64,000 bases of DNA from Arthrobacter sp. FB24 (GTDB lineage Bacteria > Actinomycetota > Actinomycetes > Actinomycetales > Micrococcaceae): contig NC_008537.1 in NCBI RefSeq assembly GCF_000196235.1, positions 95,539 through 159,538 on the forward strand. Direction: 5' to 3'. Shown here one piece after another: positions 1 to 8,274 of the stretch (the first letter of the stretch is position 1; each line of letters opens with the position of its first letter). The notes below the pieces were generated by a model that worked only from the letters and a program-made list of their open reading frames with translations, was not told where the DNA came from and did not search any database. The translations under genes and the position numbers were made by a program.

Positions 1-54
1 CAGGAGCATGAACAGCTCGCTGTATTGGCCCATGGTTTCGTTGATGTCCGGCAT
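1..54 (-). CDS. ccsB: CcsB/CcsA-type cytochrome c biogenesis protein, N-terminal 18 codons only
   Basis: The window edge cuts this gene. The minus-strand ATG at 52-54 opens a frame reading MPDINETMGQYSELFMLL, typical of the start of the CcsA/ResC-family membrane protein that partners ResB in system II cytochrome c maturation. The start overlaps the resB stop by one base (TAATG), so the two genes are translationally coupled. Only 18 residues are visible, so the call rests mainly on the resB neighbour and gene order. Confidence 0.6.
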   Translation of the reverse strand, partial: MPDINETMGQYSELFMLL

Positions 55-1706
55 TAGTGCTCCTTCGGTGAGCGGGCAGGGACGTTGGCGGCGTCGGTCG
101 CGTGGGGCTCGGCGAGGTTCCAGCGGGCCATGAGCCGGGCGCGGATGGCCGCGGCCTCGGGTGCGAGCCGGTGGTCTTCGCCGCGGGCCAGCAGCCCGTA
201 TTCGATCATGGTGCGGCCGTCCTCGTGGGAGCCGGCGCGGAGCCAGACGCGGCGGCGGTTCACGTACAGGGACACGATCAGCCCGGCGACGGCAATCAGG
301 GAGAAGATCAGGACCCCGTCCTGGCCCGGGACTGTGCGGATGTCCACCCCGATGTAGCGTTTGAGCCCGTCAAAGCTGATCGAGCCTTTGCCCTCCGGGA
401 GGGTGTAGCTCTGCCCGGCGTCCAGGACAATCCCGCCGGCCGGCAGATCCCGGCCGTTGAGCTGGGTCAAGGTCTTTACGTCCAGGTTGTAGACGTTCTG
501 GGGTTTGCCTGTATCGAGCCCGAGATCACCGTAGTAGGAGTTCAGGTTCAGTTGCGGGTTCAGCGGGTCCGGGTCGAAGCTGTAGGACACACCATCCTGG
601 TTCTTGATGGCCGAGGGCAGGAAGAACCCGACGAAACCCAGCTGGGAGGGCGAGGCGTCCGGGACCTTGAGGACAATGGTGGAGGTGTACACGGCGTCGT
701 TGGGGACGGATACGACAGGGCCGCTGAACGCGGTGTTCCCGTCCCCGTCTTTGACGGTGACGATGGGTGCGTAACCGTTGCCGACGAGGAAGATGCCGGT
801 TCCGCCGAAGTAGACCGGTTCGTTGACTTTCAGGACCTGCTGCTGCGGGGCCGCGTCCGGGCTGTTCCGGGTCGTCAGGGAGGCTTTGAAATCGATGGGC
901 TGGCCGAACTGCCGGGTGGATTCGCGGTCGAAACGGACGTCGAACTTGTCCAGGGTGACGGCGAAGGGATCCAGCCAGGAGGTCTGGAAGTTGGTGCCGG
1001 GGGTGAAGTTGTCGTAGCCGACGAGGGTGTTGACGAACGTGTCGCCTTCGATGATGATTTTTTGGCCCCGGTAGCCGAACAACCCGCCGACCGCGACGCT
1101 GACCAGCACGCCGATCAGGGCGGTGTGGAAGAGGAGGTTGCCGACTTCCCGCAGCAGCCCCCGTTCGGCTCCGAGGGAGGGCATCGCGCCGTCGGCGTCG
1201 CGGATGTCGACGCGGTAGCCGCGTTTCTTCAGTACTGCGGCTGCGTCCCGGACGGCGTCGCCCGGGCCGACAGCGGCGTCTGCCGGCAGCACGAGCGTGC
1301 CGTATTCGGGCAGACGCGACAGCCGCCGGGGGGTCCGCGGCGGGGCTGAACGCAGGGCCTTCCAGTGTGCCCGGGCCCGGGGTATCACGCAGCCGATCAG
1401 GGAGATGAACAACAGGATGTAAATCGCGGAGAACCACGCCGAGGAATAGACATCGAAGAGCTGAAGGGAGTCAAGGATTTTCCCGTACTCCGGACGGTCC
1501 TTGATGTACTGGGTCACCACGGCAGGGTTAGCCGGGCGCTGCGGGAACAACGAGCCCGGCACCGCGACCACGGCCAGCAAAAGCAGCAGAAAAAGTGCCG
1601 TCCGCATGCTCGTCAGCTGGGTCCACGCCCAGCGCAGCGTCCCGGCGGGGCCCAGCGGCGGGAGGACCGGCGCTGCCTTAGCATCCGGGGCGTCAGGTAG
1701 GGACAT
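54..1706 (-). CDS. resB: ResB-family cytochrome c biogenesis protein
   Basis: A 550-residue membrane protein that, with CcsA/CcsB, delivers and attaches heme to apocytochrome c outside the membrane (system II). Hydrophobic segments are visible at about residues 34-56, 92-110, 188-212 and 468-490, with a large extracytoplasmic region between the third and fourth, which is the ResB layout. The ATG at 1704-1706 is preceded by GGAAGG on the minus strand at about 6 nt. It is followed directly by ccsB and divergent from the TlpA-like gene; together with ccdA at 6822 the window carries most of a system II set. The family call is firm. Confidence 0.9.
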   Translation of the reverse strand: MSLPDAPDAKAAPVLPPLGPAGTLRWAWTQLTSMRTALFLLLLLAVVAVPGSLFPQRPANPAVVTQYIKDRPEYGKILDSLQLFDVYSSAWFSAIYILLFISLIGCVIPRARAHWKALRSAPPRTPRRLSRLPEYGTLVLPADAAVGPGDAVRDAAAVLKKRGYRVDIRDADGAMPSLGAERGLLREVGNLLFHTALIGVLVSVAVGGLFGYRGQKIIIEGDTFVNTLVGYDNFTPGTNFQTSWLDPFAVTLDKFDVRFDRESTRQFGQPIDFKASLTTRNSPDAAPQQQVLKVNEPVYFGGTGIFLVGNGYAPIVTVKDGDGNTAFSGPVVSVPNDAVYTSTIVLKVPDASPSQLGFVGFFLPSAIKNQDGVSYSFDPDPLNPQLNLNSYYGDLGLDTGKPQNVYNLDVKTLTQLNGRDLPAGGIVLDAGQSYTLPEGKGSISFDGLKRYIGVDIRTVPGQDGVLIFSLIAVAGLIVSLYVNRRRVWLRAGSHEDGRTMIEYGLLARGEDHRLAPEAAAIRARLMARWNLAEPHATDAANVPARSPKEH

Positions 1707-1823
1707 CGCTGCCTTCCAGTCGGGGTGTCAAGGGCGGGTGAGGTCTGCAACCCCGCAGTTCTACCTTACGTAGAATTAGTACAAGTGGGTGGCCGGCGCT
1801 TCGCCACGCCCCTTCCTGATAAT

Positions 1824-1839
1824 ATCGTCTGAAGACGAT
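1824..1839. promoter_or_regulatory. Palindromic operator candidate between resB and the tlpA-like gene
   Basis: ATCGTCT-GA-AGACGAT is a perfect 7-2-7 inverted repeat, followed 2 nt later by a second inverted repeat AACCG-ATTC-CGGTT (1842-1855). Both lie in the 224-nt divergent region between resB (minus) and the TlpA-like lipoprotein (plus), where a shared regulator could control both. No regulator gene is adjacent; the nearest candidate is the CmtR-like protein at 3996. The function is inferred from position and symmetry only. Confidence 0.4.
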
Positions 1840-1930
1840 TGAACCGATTCCGGTTGAAACCTGAGCCTGGGCGTGGCGTGAAAACGGCACGTCCAGGACC
1901 ACCATCCACGTCATAGGAGGAAGCCATTTG

Positions 1931-2542
1931 ATGAACACTCCATCCGGCGGCGGCAGCCTGACCCGGCGCAGCATCTTTACGGGCCTGGCGGCTGTGGCCT
2001 CCCTTGGCTTGGCCGCCTGCGCCGGACCCGATCCGCTCGTCCAGCAGGCGGCGGCGGGGGATAACAAGAACTACATTGCCGGTGACGGATCGGTGCAGGA
2101 ATACGCCGAGGGGTCCCGCGGCGCTCCGGTGGCCTTGAACGCGAACCTTTATGACGGCACGCCCGTCAGTTCCGGTGACTGGGCGGGCGCGGTCACAGTG
2201 CTCAATTTCTGGTACGCAGCCTGCGCCCCGTGCCGTGTCGAGGCCCCGCACCTGGAATCGCTGTACCAGGAGTTCTCCCCGCAGGGAGTGAAGTTCCTCG
2301 GGATTAACGTCCGGGATGAGAAGCCGACGGCGGAAGCCTTTGAGCGGACCTTCGGCGTGACGTATCCGAGCGTGCAGGACAAGGACGGGAAGGTACTGCT
2401 CGCCATGAGCCGCTTCGTCCCGCCCCAGGCGGTCCCGACCACCCTCGTCCTGGACAAGGAAGGGCGAGTTGCGGCGAGAATCCTGGGTGGACTGGACAAG
2501 AGCACCCTCAAAGCCCTGATCACTTCCGCACTCGAGGCCTAG
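1931..2542 (+). CDS. TlpA/ResA-like thioredoxin-fold lipoprotein
   Basis: A membrane-anchored thiol-disulfide oxidoreductase of the ResA/TlpA type, expected to keep apocytochrome c or periplasmic cysteines reduced. The N-terminus has a twin-arginine-like TRRSIF stretch and a lipobox LAAC near residue 26; the active site WYAACAPCR carries the CxxC pair, and the conserved cis-proline is in AVPTT. A strong AGGAGG (1915-1920) precedes both a TTG at 1928 and the ATG at 1931; the ATG was chosen, but spacing does not exclude the TTG. It is divergent from resB and fits the cytochrome c maturation set with ccdA. A weak hairpin (2549-2569) follows the stop. Confidence 0.85.
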   Translation: MNTPSGGGSLTRRSIFTGLAAVASLGLAACAGPDPLVQQAAAGDNKNYIAGDGSVQEYAEGSRGAPVALNANLYDGTPVSSGDWAGAVTVLNFWYAACAPCRVEAPHLESLYQEFSPQGVKFLGINVRDEKPTAEAFERTFGVTYPSVQDKDGKVLLAMSRFVPPQAVPTTLVLDKEGRVAARILGGLDKSTLKALITSALEA

Positions 2543-2640
2543 GAAAAGCCGGGACGCGGGGGTTCCCGGACGCTCCGGCCGCATGCGAACACCCGGAATT
2601 CCGGCCATGCCGGAGCGGAACGAGAGAAGGCTGGTCCGTC

Positions 2641-3877
2641 ATGACAGTGCAGTTGCCTGAGGGTTCCTTGGCTCTTCTGCGTGAGGGGTACACGTTCATA
2701 TCGAGCCGGTGTGACCGGTTCGGCACCGATGCGTTCCGCACCCGGCTGATGCTGCGCCCGGTGATCTGCCTTCGCGGGGCGGAGGCGGCCGAGTTCTTCT
2801 ACGGCGGTGGCCGGTTCGGCCGCAAGGGCCATGCCCCGCTCTGCCCAGCACCTGCTGCAGGACGCCGGCAGCGTGCAGTCCCTCGAAGGGCCCGCCCACC
2901 GGCACCGGAAACAGCTGTTTCGTGACCTGATGACCAAGGAATCGGTGGACCGTCTCGGCCAGGCTTTCGACACCGAATGGCGCTCCGCGGCGGAGCGGTG
3001 GCGTGGCGCGGGCGCGGTGGTACTCCATGACGAGCTGCGCCGGATCCTCACCGCAGCCGCCTGCGAATGGGCCGGAGTGCCGGCAGACCAGGCTACAGTG
3101 GGCCGCCGCGCCCGGGAACTGAGCCTGATGATCGAAAAGGCCGGCGCGGTCGGGCCGGCGAACTGGTATGCGCGGTGGCGCCGCCGCGGAACCGAAAAAT
3201 GGGCCGCCGACTGCCTCGACACCATCCGCCGGTCCGGCCCGGACGCGGCCAGGGACACGCCGGCCGCGTCGATCGCCTTTCACACCGACGAACACGGCAA
3301 CGCACTCCCGGTTGACACCGCGGCGGTGGAACTTCTCAACCTGCTCCGGCCCATCGAGGCCGTCAGCCGCTTCATGGTCTTCGCAGCCGTCGCCCTGCAG
3401 CAGCACCCCGAATGGAAAGACATCCTGAACGCAGGCCAGGACGCAGACCTGGACTGCTTCGCACAGGAAGTCCGCCGGTATTACCCGTTCTTCCCCTTCG
3501 TCGGCGGCACGGCCCGCCAACCACTGCAATGGAAGGGCCAGACATTCAAAGAGGGTCAATGGGTGCTGCTGGATCTGTACGGCACGAACCACGACGGCCG
3601 GATCTGGAAGGATCCGGAGAGCTTCGACCCTGCCCGGTTCCGCGCCTGGCGGCCGGACCCCCACACCCTGGTTCCCCAGGGCGCCGGCGACCCTGCCGCG
3701 GGGCATCGCTGCCCCGGTGAGGACATCACCGTTGACCTGATGCGGCGGGCCGTCCGGGCACTGGCCGCGGAGACCGGCATGAGCGTACCCGCCCAGGACC
3801 TGAGCATCGACCTTACCCGGATGCCCGCGCTGCCTCGAAGCGGTTTCATCCTCTCAGGACGCCCCGGACCGCACTGA
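2641..3877 (+). pseudogene. CYP152-family cytochrome P450 peroxygenase, frameshifted
   Basis: Resembles the fatty-acid peroxygenases of Bacillus (P450 BSbeta, OleT), which use H2O2 on the alpha/beta carbons of fatty acids. The N-terminal part (ATG 2641) reads LLREGYTFISSRCDRFGTD and ends at GRFGRKG. The remainder continues in the next frame from AMPRSAQHLL with the HRHRKQLF segment, the acid-binding LLRPIEAVSR and the heme-ligand GHRCPGE. The frames join at about 2826-2832, where one missing base would restore GRKG-AMPRS. The break is therefore either a real inactivating deletion or a sequencing error. The family call is strong; functionality is uncertain. Confidence 0.85.
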
Positions 3878-3970
3878 CACGGCTCCGCACATACCCCTGC
3901 CGCGGCGCCATAAGCGCGCTGGCCCCGGACCTGCACGCGGAACGCCATGAAGGTTGCGGCTGGCACATAT

Positions 3971-3994
3971 CACCGACTTTGGATATCATCGGTG
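3971..3994. promoter_or_regulatory. Probable CmtR-type operator at the start of the cadmium operon
   Basis: CACCGA (3971-3976) and TCGGTG (3989-3994) form a 6-bp inverted repeat one base upstream of the ATG at 3996. There is no clear Shine-Dalgarno sequence, and a TATCAT lies between the arms, so a leaderless transcript controlled by its own ArsR-type product is plausible. Autoregulation is inferred from the position. Confidence 0.5.
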
Positions 3995-3995
3995 T

Positions 3996-4370
3996 ATGAC
4001 GATTGATACGAGAAGTGGCACCCGGCTGGAACCGGCCGCCGCGTTGTTCCATTCCCTGGCCGACCCCGCCCGGCTTGCCATCGTAAAGCGTATCGCCCGG
4101 GGCGAGGCCCGTGTCGGTGACCTGACCCAGGTACTGGGTCTGGCGCAGTCCACTGTCTCCGCGCACGTGGCCTGCCTGCGGGACTGCGGCCTGGTCACGG
4201 GCCGGACGGAAGGCCGGAAGGTGTTCTATTCCCTGACCCGTCCGGAACTGATCGATGTCCTGGCCCAGGCCGAGATCCTTTTGGCCGCCACCGGCAACGC
4301 AGTGAGCCTGTGCCCGACCTACGGCGACGCATCCCGCGACGCCGAAACCACCAAAGAGGAGCAACTGTGA
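3996..4370 (+). CDS. cmtR: CmtR-like ArsR-family metal-sensing repressor
   Basis: A 124-residue winged-helix repressor of the SmtB/ArsR family. Its cysteines match the Cd/Pb-binding set of mycobacterial CmtR: C60 and C64 in the recognition-helix region (ACLRDCG), spaced as C57/C61 in CmtR, and C106 near the C-terminus (LCPTYG), as C102. An upstream ATG at 3954 exists, but the internal ATG at 3996 matches the family N-terminus and leaves the operator free. The stop overlaps the GTG of the P-type ATPase (GTGA). It probably represses the downstream metal-export operon until Cd(II) or Pb(II) binds; this is inferred from the ligand set. Confidence 0.85.
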   Translation: MTIDTRSGTRLEPAAALFHSLADPARLAIVKRIARGEARVGDLTQVLGLAQSTVSAHVACLRDCGLVTGRTEGRKVFYSLTRPELIDVLAQAEILLAATGNAVSLCPTYGDASRDAETTKEEQL

Positions 4371-6319
4371 GCGACGCGTGCGGATGCGGCGATGATAAGC
4401 CGGAAACAGAAGAAGGCCAGGAAGAAGCCGAGGGCTTCTGGCAGGTGACCGAGGTCCGCGCGGCCGCGGTCTCCGGAGTCCTGCTGCTGGTGGCGTGGAT
4501 TGCTTCGCTGCTCGACGCATCCGAGTGGGTCACCCTGCCGCTGGAGGCCGCGGCGCTGCTGGTCGCAGCGTGGACGTTCGTTCCCTCCACCCTGCGCCGG
4601 CTGGTCAAGGGCAAGATCGGTGTCGGCACGCTGATGACGATCGCGGCCGTGGGCGCCGTCATCCTGGGCCAGATCGAGGAAGCGGCGATGCTGGCCTTCC
4701 TCTATGCCATCTCCGAGGGCCTGGAAGAATACTCGGTGGCACGCACCCGGCGCGGGCTGCGGGCGCTGCTGGACCTGGTCCCGTCCGAGGCCAGGGTGCT
4801 GCGCAACGGAACCGAAGTTACCGTCTCCCCGTCCGAGCTGGTGCTGGGTGAGACCATGGTCGTTCGCCCGGGCGAGCGTCTTGCCACCGACGGACGCGTC
4901 CTGACCGGGCGCACCTCCCTGGACACCTCAGCCCTGACCGGCGAATCAGTCCCTGTCGAGGCCGGACCCGGCAGCGAAGTCTACGCGGGGTCGATCAACG
5001 GCACCGGTCCGCTCGAGGTCCAGGTCACCAGCACCGCGGAGAACAACTCCCTGGCCCGGATCGTGCACATAGTTGAGGCCGAGCAGTCCCGCAAGGGCCC
5101 CGGCCAGCGCCTGGCCGACTCCATCGCCAAAAAGCTTGTCCCCGGGATCCTGATCGCCGCCGCGCTCATTGCCGTCTTCGGTTTCATCGTGGGCGAACCG
5201 GTCCTGTGGATCGAACGCGCCCTCGTTGTCCTGGTGGCAGCCTCGCCGTGTGCCCTTGCCATCTCCGTGCCCGTGACCGTGGTCGCCGCCGTCGGCGCGG
5301 CCAGCCGGATGGGCGTCCTGATCAAGGGCGGCGGCGCGCTGGAAACCCTGGGCAAAATCCGCACCATCGCCCTGGACAAGACGGGGACCCTGACCCGGAA
5401 CAAACCCGCCGTGATCGAGGTCGCGGCCACCGCCTCCTCCACCCGGGAACGGGTGCTGGCCGTCGCCGCCGGCCTGGAAGAACGCAGCGAACACCCGCTC
5501 GCCCGGGCCATCCTCGCCGCCACCACGGACCGGGTCACCGTCACCGACCTGAACACGGTTCCCGGTGCGGGGCTCGAAGGGACCATTGACGGGCACAGTG
5601 CCCGGCTCGGCAGGCCCGGATGGATCGCCCCCGGGGAGCTGAAGGAAGCCGTCCGGCGGATGCAGGCCGGCGGCGCGACAGCGGTCCTGGTCGAGGAGCA
5701 ATCTGTCCTCATCGGTGCCGTCGCCGTACGGGACGAACTCCGCCCCGAAGCCAGGGCCGTCATTGAACGCCTGAACCGCGCCGGCTACACCACCGCCATG
5801 CTCACCGGGGATAACCGGCTCACCGCAGAGGCCCTGGGCAAGGCAGCGGGCATCACCGAAGTCCACGCCGACCTGCGCCCCGAAGACAAGGCGGACATCA
5901 TCCGCACCCTGAAGGAGCGGCAGCCGACCGCCATGGTCGGGGACGGCGTGAACGACGCCCCGGCCCTGGCGACCGCCGACACCGGCATCGCGATGGGCGC
6001 GATGGGCACCGACGTGGCCATCGAAACCGCCGACATCGCCCTGATGGGCGAGGACCTGCACCACCTGCCCCAGGTACTGGAGCACGCCCGCCGTACCCGC
6101 CGGATCATGTTCCAGAACGTGGGCCTGTCCCTGGCCCTGATCGCGGTGCTGATCCCGCTGGCCCTGTTCGGCATCCTGGGGCTGGCAGCCGTGGTCCTGA
6201 TTCATGAATTGGCCGAAATCGTTGTCATCGCCAACGGCGTTCGCGCCGGCAAGGTCAGCAAGTACGCCACCATCCCGGTTTCCCGGGACGCCGTCCCCAA
6301 CCTGGAACCGGCCCGGTGA
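4367..6319 (+). CDS. P1B-type heavy-metal translocating ATPase
   Basis: A 650-residue metal-export ATPase. Visible landmarks are the N-terminal cysteine pair ACGCG, the TGES actuator loop, the membrane motif S293-P294-C295, the phosphorylated D337 in DKTGT, SEHPLA, and the hinge GDGVNDAPAL. The SPC (rather than CPC) motif and a histidine-glutamate in the last helix (IHELAEI) resemble P1B-4/CtpG-type pumps, although the usual HEGGT is altered. The GTG start at 4367 overlaps the cmtR stop, and the GTG of lspA overlaps its stop. With the CmtR cysteines, Cd is the likely substrate, with Zn, Co or Pb also possible. Confidence 0.9.
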   Translation: MSDACGCGDDKPETEEGQEEAEGFWQVTEVRAAAVSGVLLLVAWIASLLDASEWVTLPLEAAALLVAAWTFVPSTLRRLVKGKIGVGTLMTIAAVGAVILGQIEEAAMLAFLYAISEGLEEYSVARTRRGLRALLDLVPSEARVLRNGTEVTVSPSELVLGETMVVRPGERLATDGRVLTGRTSLDTSALTGESVPVEAGPGSEVYAGSINGTGPLEVQVTSTAENNSLARIVHIVEAEQSRKGPGQRLADSIAKKLVPGILIAAALIAVFGFIVGEPVLWIERALVVLVAASPCALAISVPVTVVAAVGAASRMGVLIKGGGALETLGKIRTIALDKTGTLTRNKPAVIEVAATASSTRERVLAVAAGLEERSEHPLARAILAATTDRVTVTDLNTVPGAGLEGTIDGHSARLGRPGWIAPGELKEAVRRMQAGGATAVLVEEQSVLIGAVAVRDELRPEARAVIERLNRAGYTTAMLTGDNRLTAEALGKAAGITEVHADLRPEDKADIIRTLKERQPTAMVGDGVNDAPALATADTGIAMGAMGTDVAIETADIALMGEDLHHLPQVLEHARRTRRIMFQNVGLSLALIAVLIPLALFGILGLAAVVLIHELAEIVVIANGVRAGKVSKYATIPVSRDAVPNLEPAR

Positions 6320-6825
6320 GCCAAGCGGCACCGGTCCGGGACAGTGCCCCGTCCCGGCCGTGGATACGGCGGGGCGGGCTGCTGCTCGGCGCGCTACTGC
6401 TCGCCGGAGCCGACTTGCTGATCAAGGCCCAGGCCGAGGCAGGCCTCTCCCGGGGAGAGGTAATCGAAACCCCGCTGCTGACAATCAAGCTCCTGTACAA
6501 CACCGGGGTTGCCTTCAGCCTCGGCGCGACCCTGCCCACCGGTTTTGTCGTGGCCGGTACCGGGGTCATCATCGCCGCGCTGCTGTCCTGGCTGACGGTC
6601 AGCGCCCCGAAGATGTCCAGGACCTCCTTTGCGGGTGGAATCCTTGTTGCCGGCGGCGCCGTCGGGAACTTCATCGACCGGCTTGACGGGCGCGGGGTCG
6701 TGGATTATCTGCACAGCGGATGGTTCCCGACGTTCAACCTCGCCGACGTCTTCGTCACGCTCGGCGTCGCCGTCCTGGTGCTGGGCATGTTGCGGCCCGG
6801 TAAGGACCCGGAGAACGGGACGTGA
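6316..6825 (+). CDS. lspA: Lipoprotein signal peptidase (signal peptidase II)
   Basis: A 169-residue membrane aspartyl protease that removes signal peptides from lipid-modified prolipoproteins. Four hydrophobic helices are evident, and the two catalytic aspartates lie in the conserved GNFIDRL and FNLADVF segments; YNTGVAFSL is the other family signature. The GTG start overlaps the ATPase stop by 4 nt and its own stop overlaps ccdA the same way. LspA genes are a common extra member of Cd/Zn/Pb resistance operons. In this window they could process the TlpA-like, DUF305 and MCO precursors, which is an inference. Confidence 0.95.
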   Translation: MSQAAPVRDSAPSRPWIRRGGLLLGALLLAGADLLIKAQAEAGLSRGEVIETPLLTIKLLYNTGVAFSLGATLPTGFVVAGTGVIIAALLSWLTVSAPKMSRTSFAGGILVAGGAVGNFIDRLDGRGVVDYLHSGWFPTFNLADVFVTLGVAVLVLGMLRPGKDPENGT

Positions 6826-7571
6826 GTCTGGGCGGGTTCTTCGCCGAGGGTGTGCAGTCAGGAGCCCTGCTCCTGGCGGTGCCACTGGCGGTCATCGCCG
6901 GTCTCGTCTCGTTCATCTCGCCCTGTGTCCTACCCCTGCTCCCGGGCTATCTGGGCTACGTCTCCGGTCTGGCCGGAACGGATGAGAAGGCCGCACGCCG
7001 GCGGACCACCGCCGGCGTCGGGCTGTTCATCCTCGGTTTCGCCGCGGTTTTCACCCTGTATGGTGCGGCATTCGGGACCATCGGGCTCTGGCTGGTGAGC
7101 TGGAGCGATGTGATCACCCGTGTCCTGGGTGTGGTCGTCATCGTCATGGGTGTGGCCCTGTCCGGGAAGATCCCGTTCCTGCAGAGCACGGCGAAACTGT
7201 CCTGGAAACCGAACACCGGCCTGGCCGGGGCCCCGTTGCTGGGCATCGGATTCGGGCTCGGCTGGACCCCCTGCATCGGCCCGACCCTCAGTGCCGTCCT
7301 GGCGCTGAGCACCACCACCGGCTCGGCCTGGCGCGGGGCGCTGCTCGGTTTCGCCTACTGCATCGGCCTGGGCATCCCCTTCCTCCTCGTCGCCCGGGGC
7401 TTTGGCTGGGTCACCGGCACCCTGGGCTTCGTCCGCCGGAACATCAGGACCTTCAATCTCGCAGGAGCCGCGACCCTGATCCTGGTCGGGATCCTGATGG
7501 TCTCCGGTGTCTGGACCACCTGGATCCTGAGCCTGCAGAACCTGATCGGAACCTTCACTACTCCCATCTGA
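6822..7571 (+). CDS. ccdA: CcdA/DsbD-family transmembrane thiol-disulfide carrier
   Basis: A 249-residue protein with six hydrophobic helices that moves reducing equivalents across the membrane to TlpA/ResA-type thioredoxins. The paired cysteines are in FISPCVLPLLPGYLGY and GLGWTPCIGPT, the defining CcdA sites. It is translationally coupled to lspA (GTGA). The electron acceptor is probably the TlpA-like lipoprotein at 1931, with resB and ccsB as later steps. Its place inside a metal-efflux operon suggests thiol homeostasis under metal stress, but that link is inferred. Confidence 0.9.
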   Translation: MSLGGFFAEGVQSGALLLAVPLAVIAGLVSFISPCVLPLLPGYLGYVSGLAGTDEKAARRRTTAGVGLFILGFAAVFTLYGAAFGTIGLWLVSWSDVITRVLGVVVIVMGVALSGKIPFLQSTAKLSWKPNTGLAGAPLLGIGFGLGWTPCIGPTLSAVLALSTTTGSAWRGALLGFAYCIGLGIPFLLVARGFGWVTGTLGFVRRNIRTFNLAGAATLILVGILMVSGVWTTWILSLQNLIGTFTTPI

Positions 7572-7626
7572 CCCACCCTGCGGGTATGCAACCCGCGGCC
7601 GGACACACTGAGAGGTACACGGGCCC

Positions 7627-8226
7627 ATGCTTGGCATCATCGCAGCCGCGGCAGCCATGTTCGCCGCCACGAATATCGACGACATCGTCGTTTTGACCGT
7701 CCTGTTCCTGGCCTCCGCTAAAGGCCGGCCCCGGCCCTGGGAGATCGTCGGCGGGCAATACCTGGGATTCATCACCCTGGTCGGCATCAGCGTCCTGGCC
7801 GCCCTTGGGCTGACGCTTGTCCCGGACGAATGGGTCGGCTGGCTCGGCATGGTCCCGCTGGCCATCGGGGTTATCGGCCTGATCCGTTTCCTGCGCAAAC
7901 GCGGGGAAGAGGACGAAGAAGGTGCCATCAGTGCGATCGGCCTGCTCAGCGTCGCCGGCATCACCATCGCCAACGGCGCGGACAACATCGCCATCTACAC
8001 CCCGATCTTCCGCACCATGGCGCCTCAGGACACCGTGGTCACCATCGTTGTATTCCTCATCCTGGTCGCCGTCTGGTGCGCGCTGGGACGTGTTGTAGGC
8101 ACCCACCCGAAAGTCACCGAGACCCTGGAAAAGATCGAACACTGGCTGGTCCCTGCGGTGTTCATCGGGCTGGGCCTGTTCATCCTCATCAGCTCCGGGG
8201 TCGTGCCCCGGCTGTTCGGCGCCTGA
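7627..8226 (+). CDS. cadD: CadD-family cadmium resistance transporter
   Basis: A 199-residue LysE-superfamily membrane protein. The N-terminal AATNIDDIVVLTVLF and the later ANGADNIAIYTPIF are the duplicated acidic motifs typical of CadD, with five to six hydrophobic helices and an acidic cytoplasmic stretch EEDEE near residue 100. It starts with ATG 55 nt downstream of ccdA in the same direction and is probably part of the cmtR operon. CadD proteins confer Cd (and sometimes Zn) resistance; substrate specificity cannot be read from sequence. Confidence 0.85.
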   Translation: MLGIIAAAAAMFAATNIDDIVVLTVLFLASAKGRPRPWEIVGGQYLGFITLVGISVLAALGLTLVPDEWVGWLGMVPLAIGVIGLIRFLRKRGEEDEEGAISAIGLLSVAGITIANGADNIAIYTPIFRTMAPQDTVVTIVVFLILVAVWCALGRVVGTHPKVTETLEKIEHWLVPAVFIGLGLFILISSGVVPRLFGA

Positions 8227-8274
8227 CCGTCATAAATCTTTTGGGACGAACACAGACCAGGGTCAGGAGGAATC

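Noticed and set aside
102..1349. Long plus-strand frame opposite resB
   Set aside because: Composition is the complement of a membrane protein gene (Val/Gly/Asp-rich), no ribosome site, no recognisable motif; shadow of resB.
4946..6331. 461-residue minus-strand frame opposite the P-type ATPase
   Set aside because: Gly/Asp/His/Gln-rich antisense shadow of a GC-rich gene; the plus-strand ATPase has every catalytic motif.
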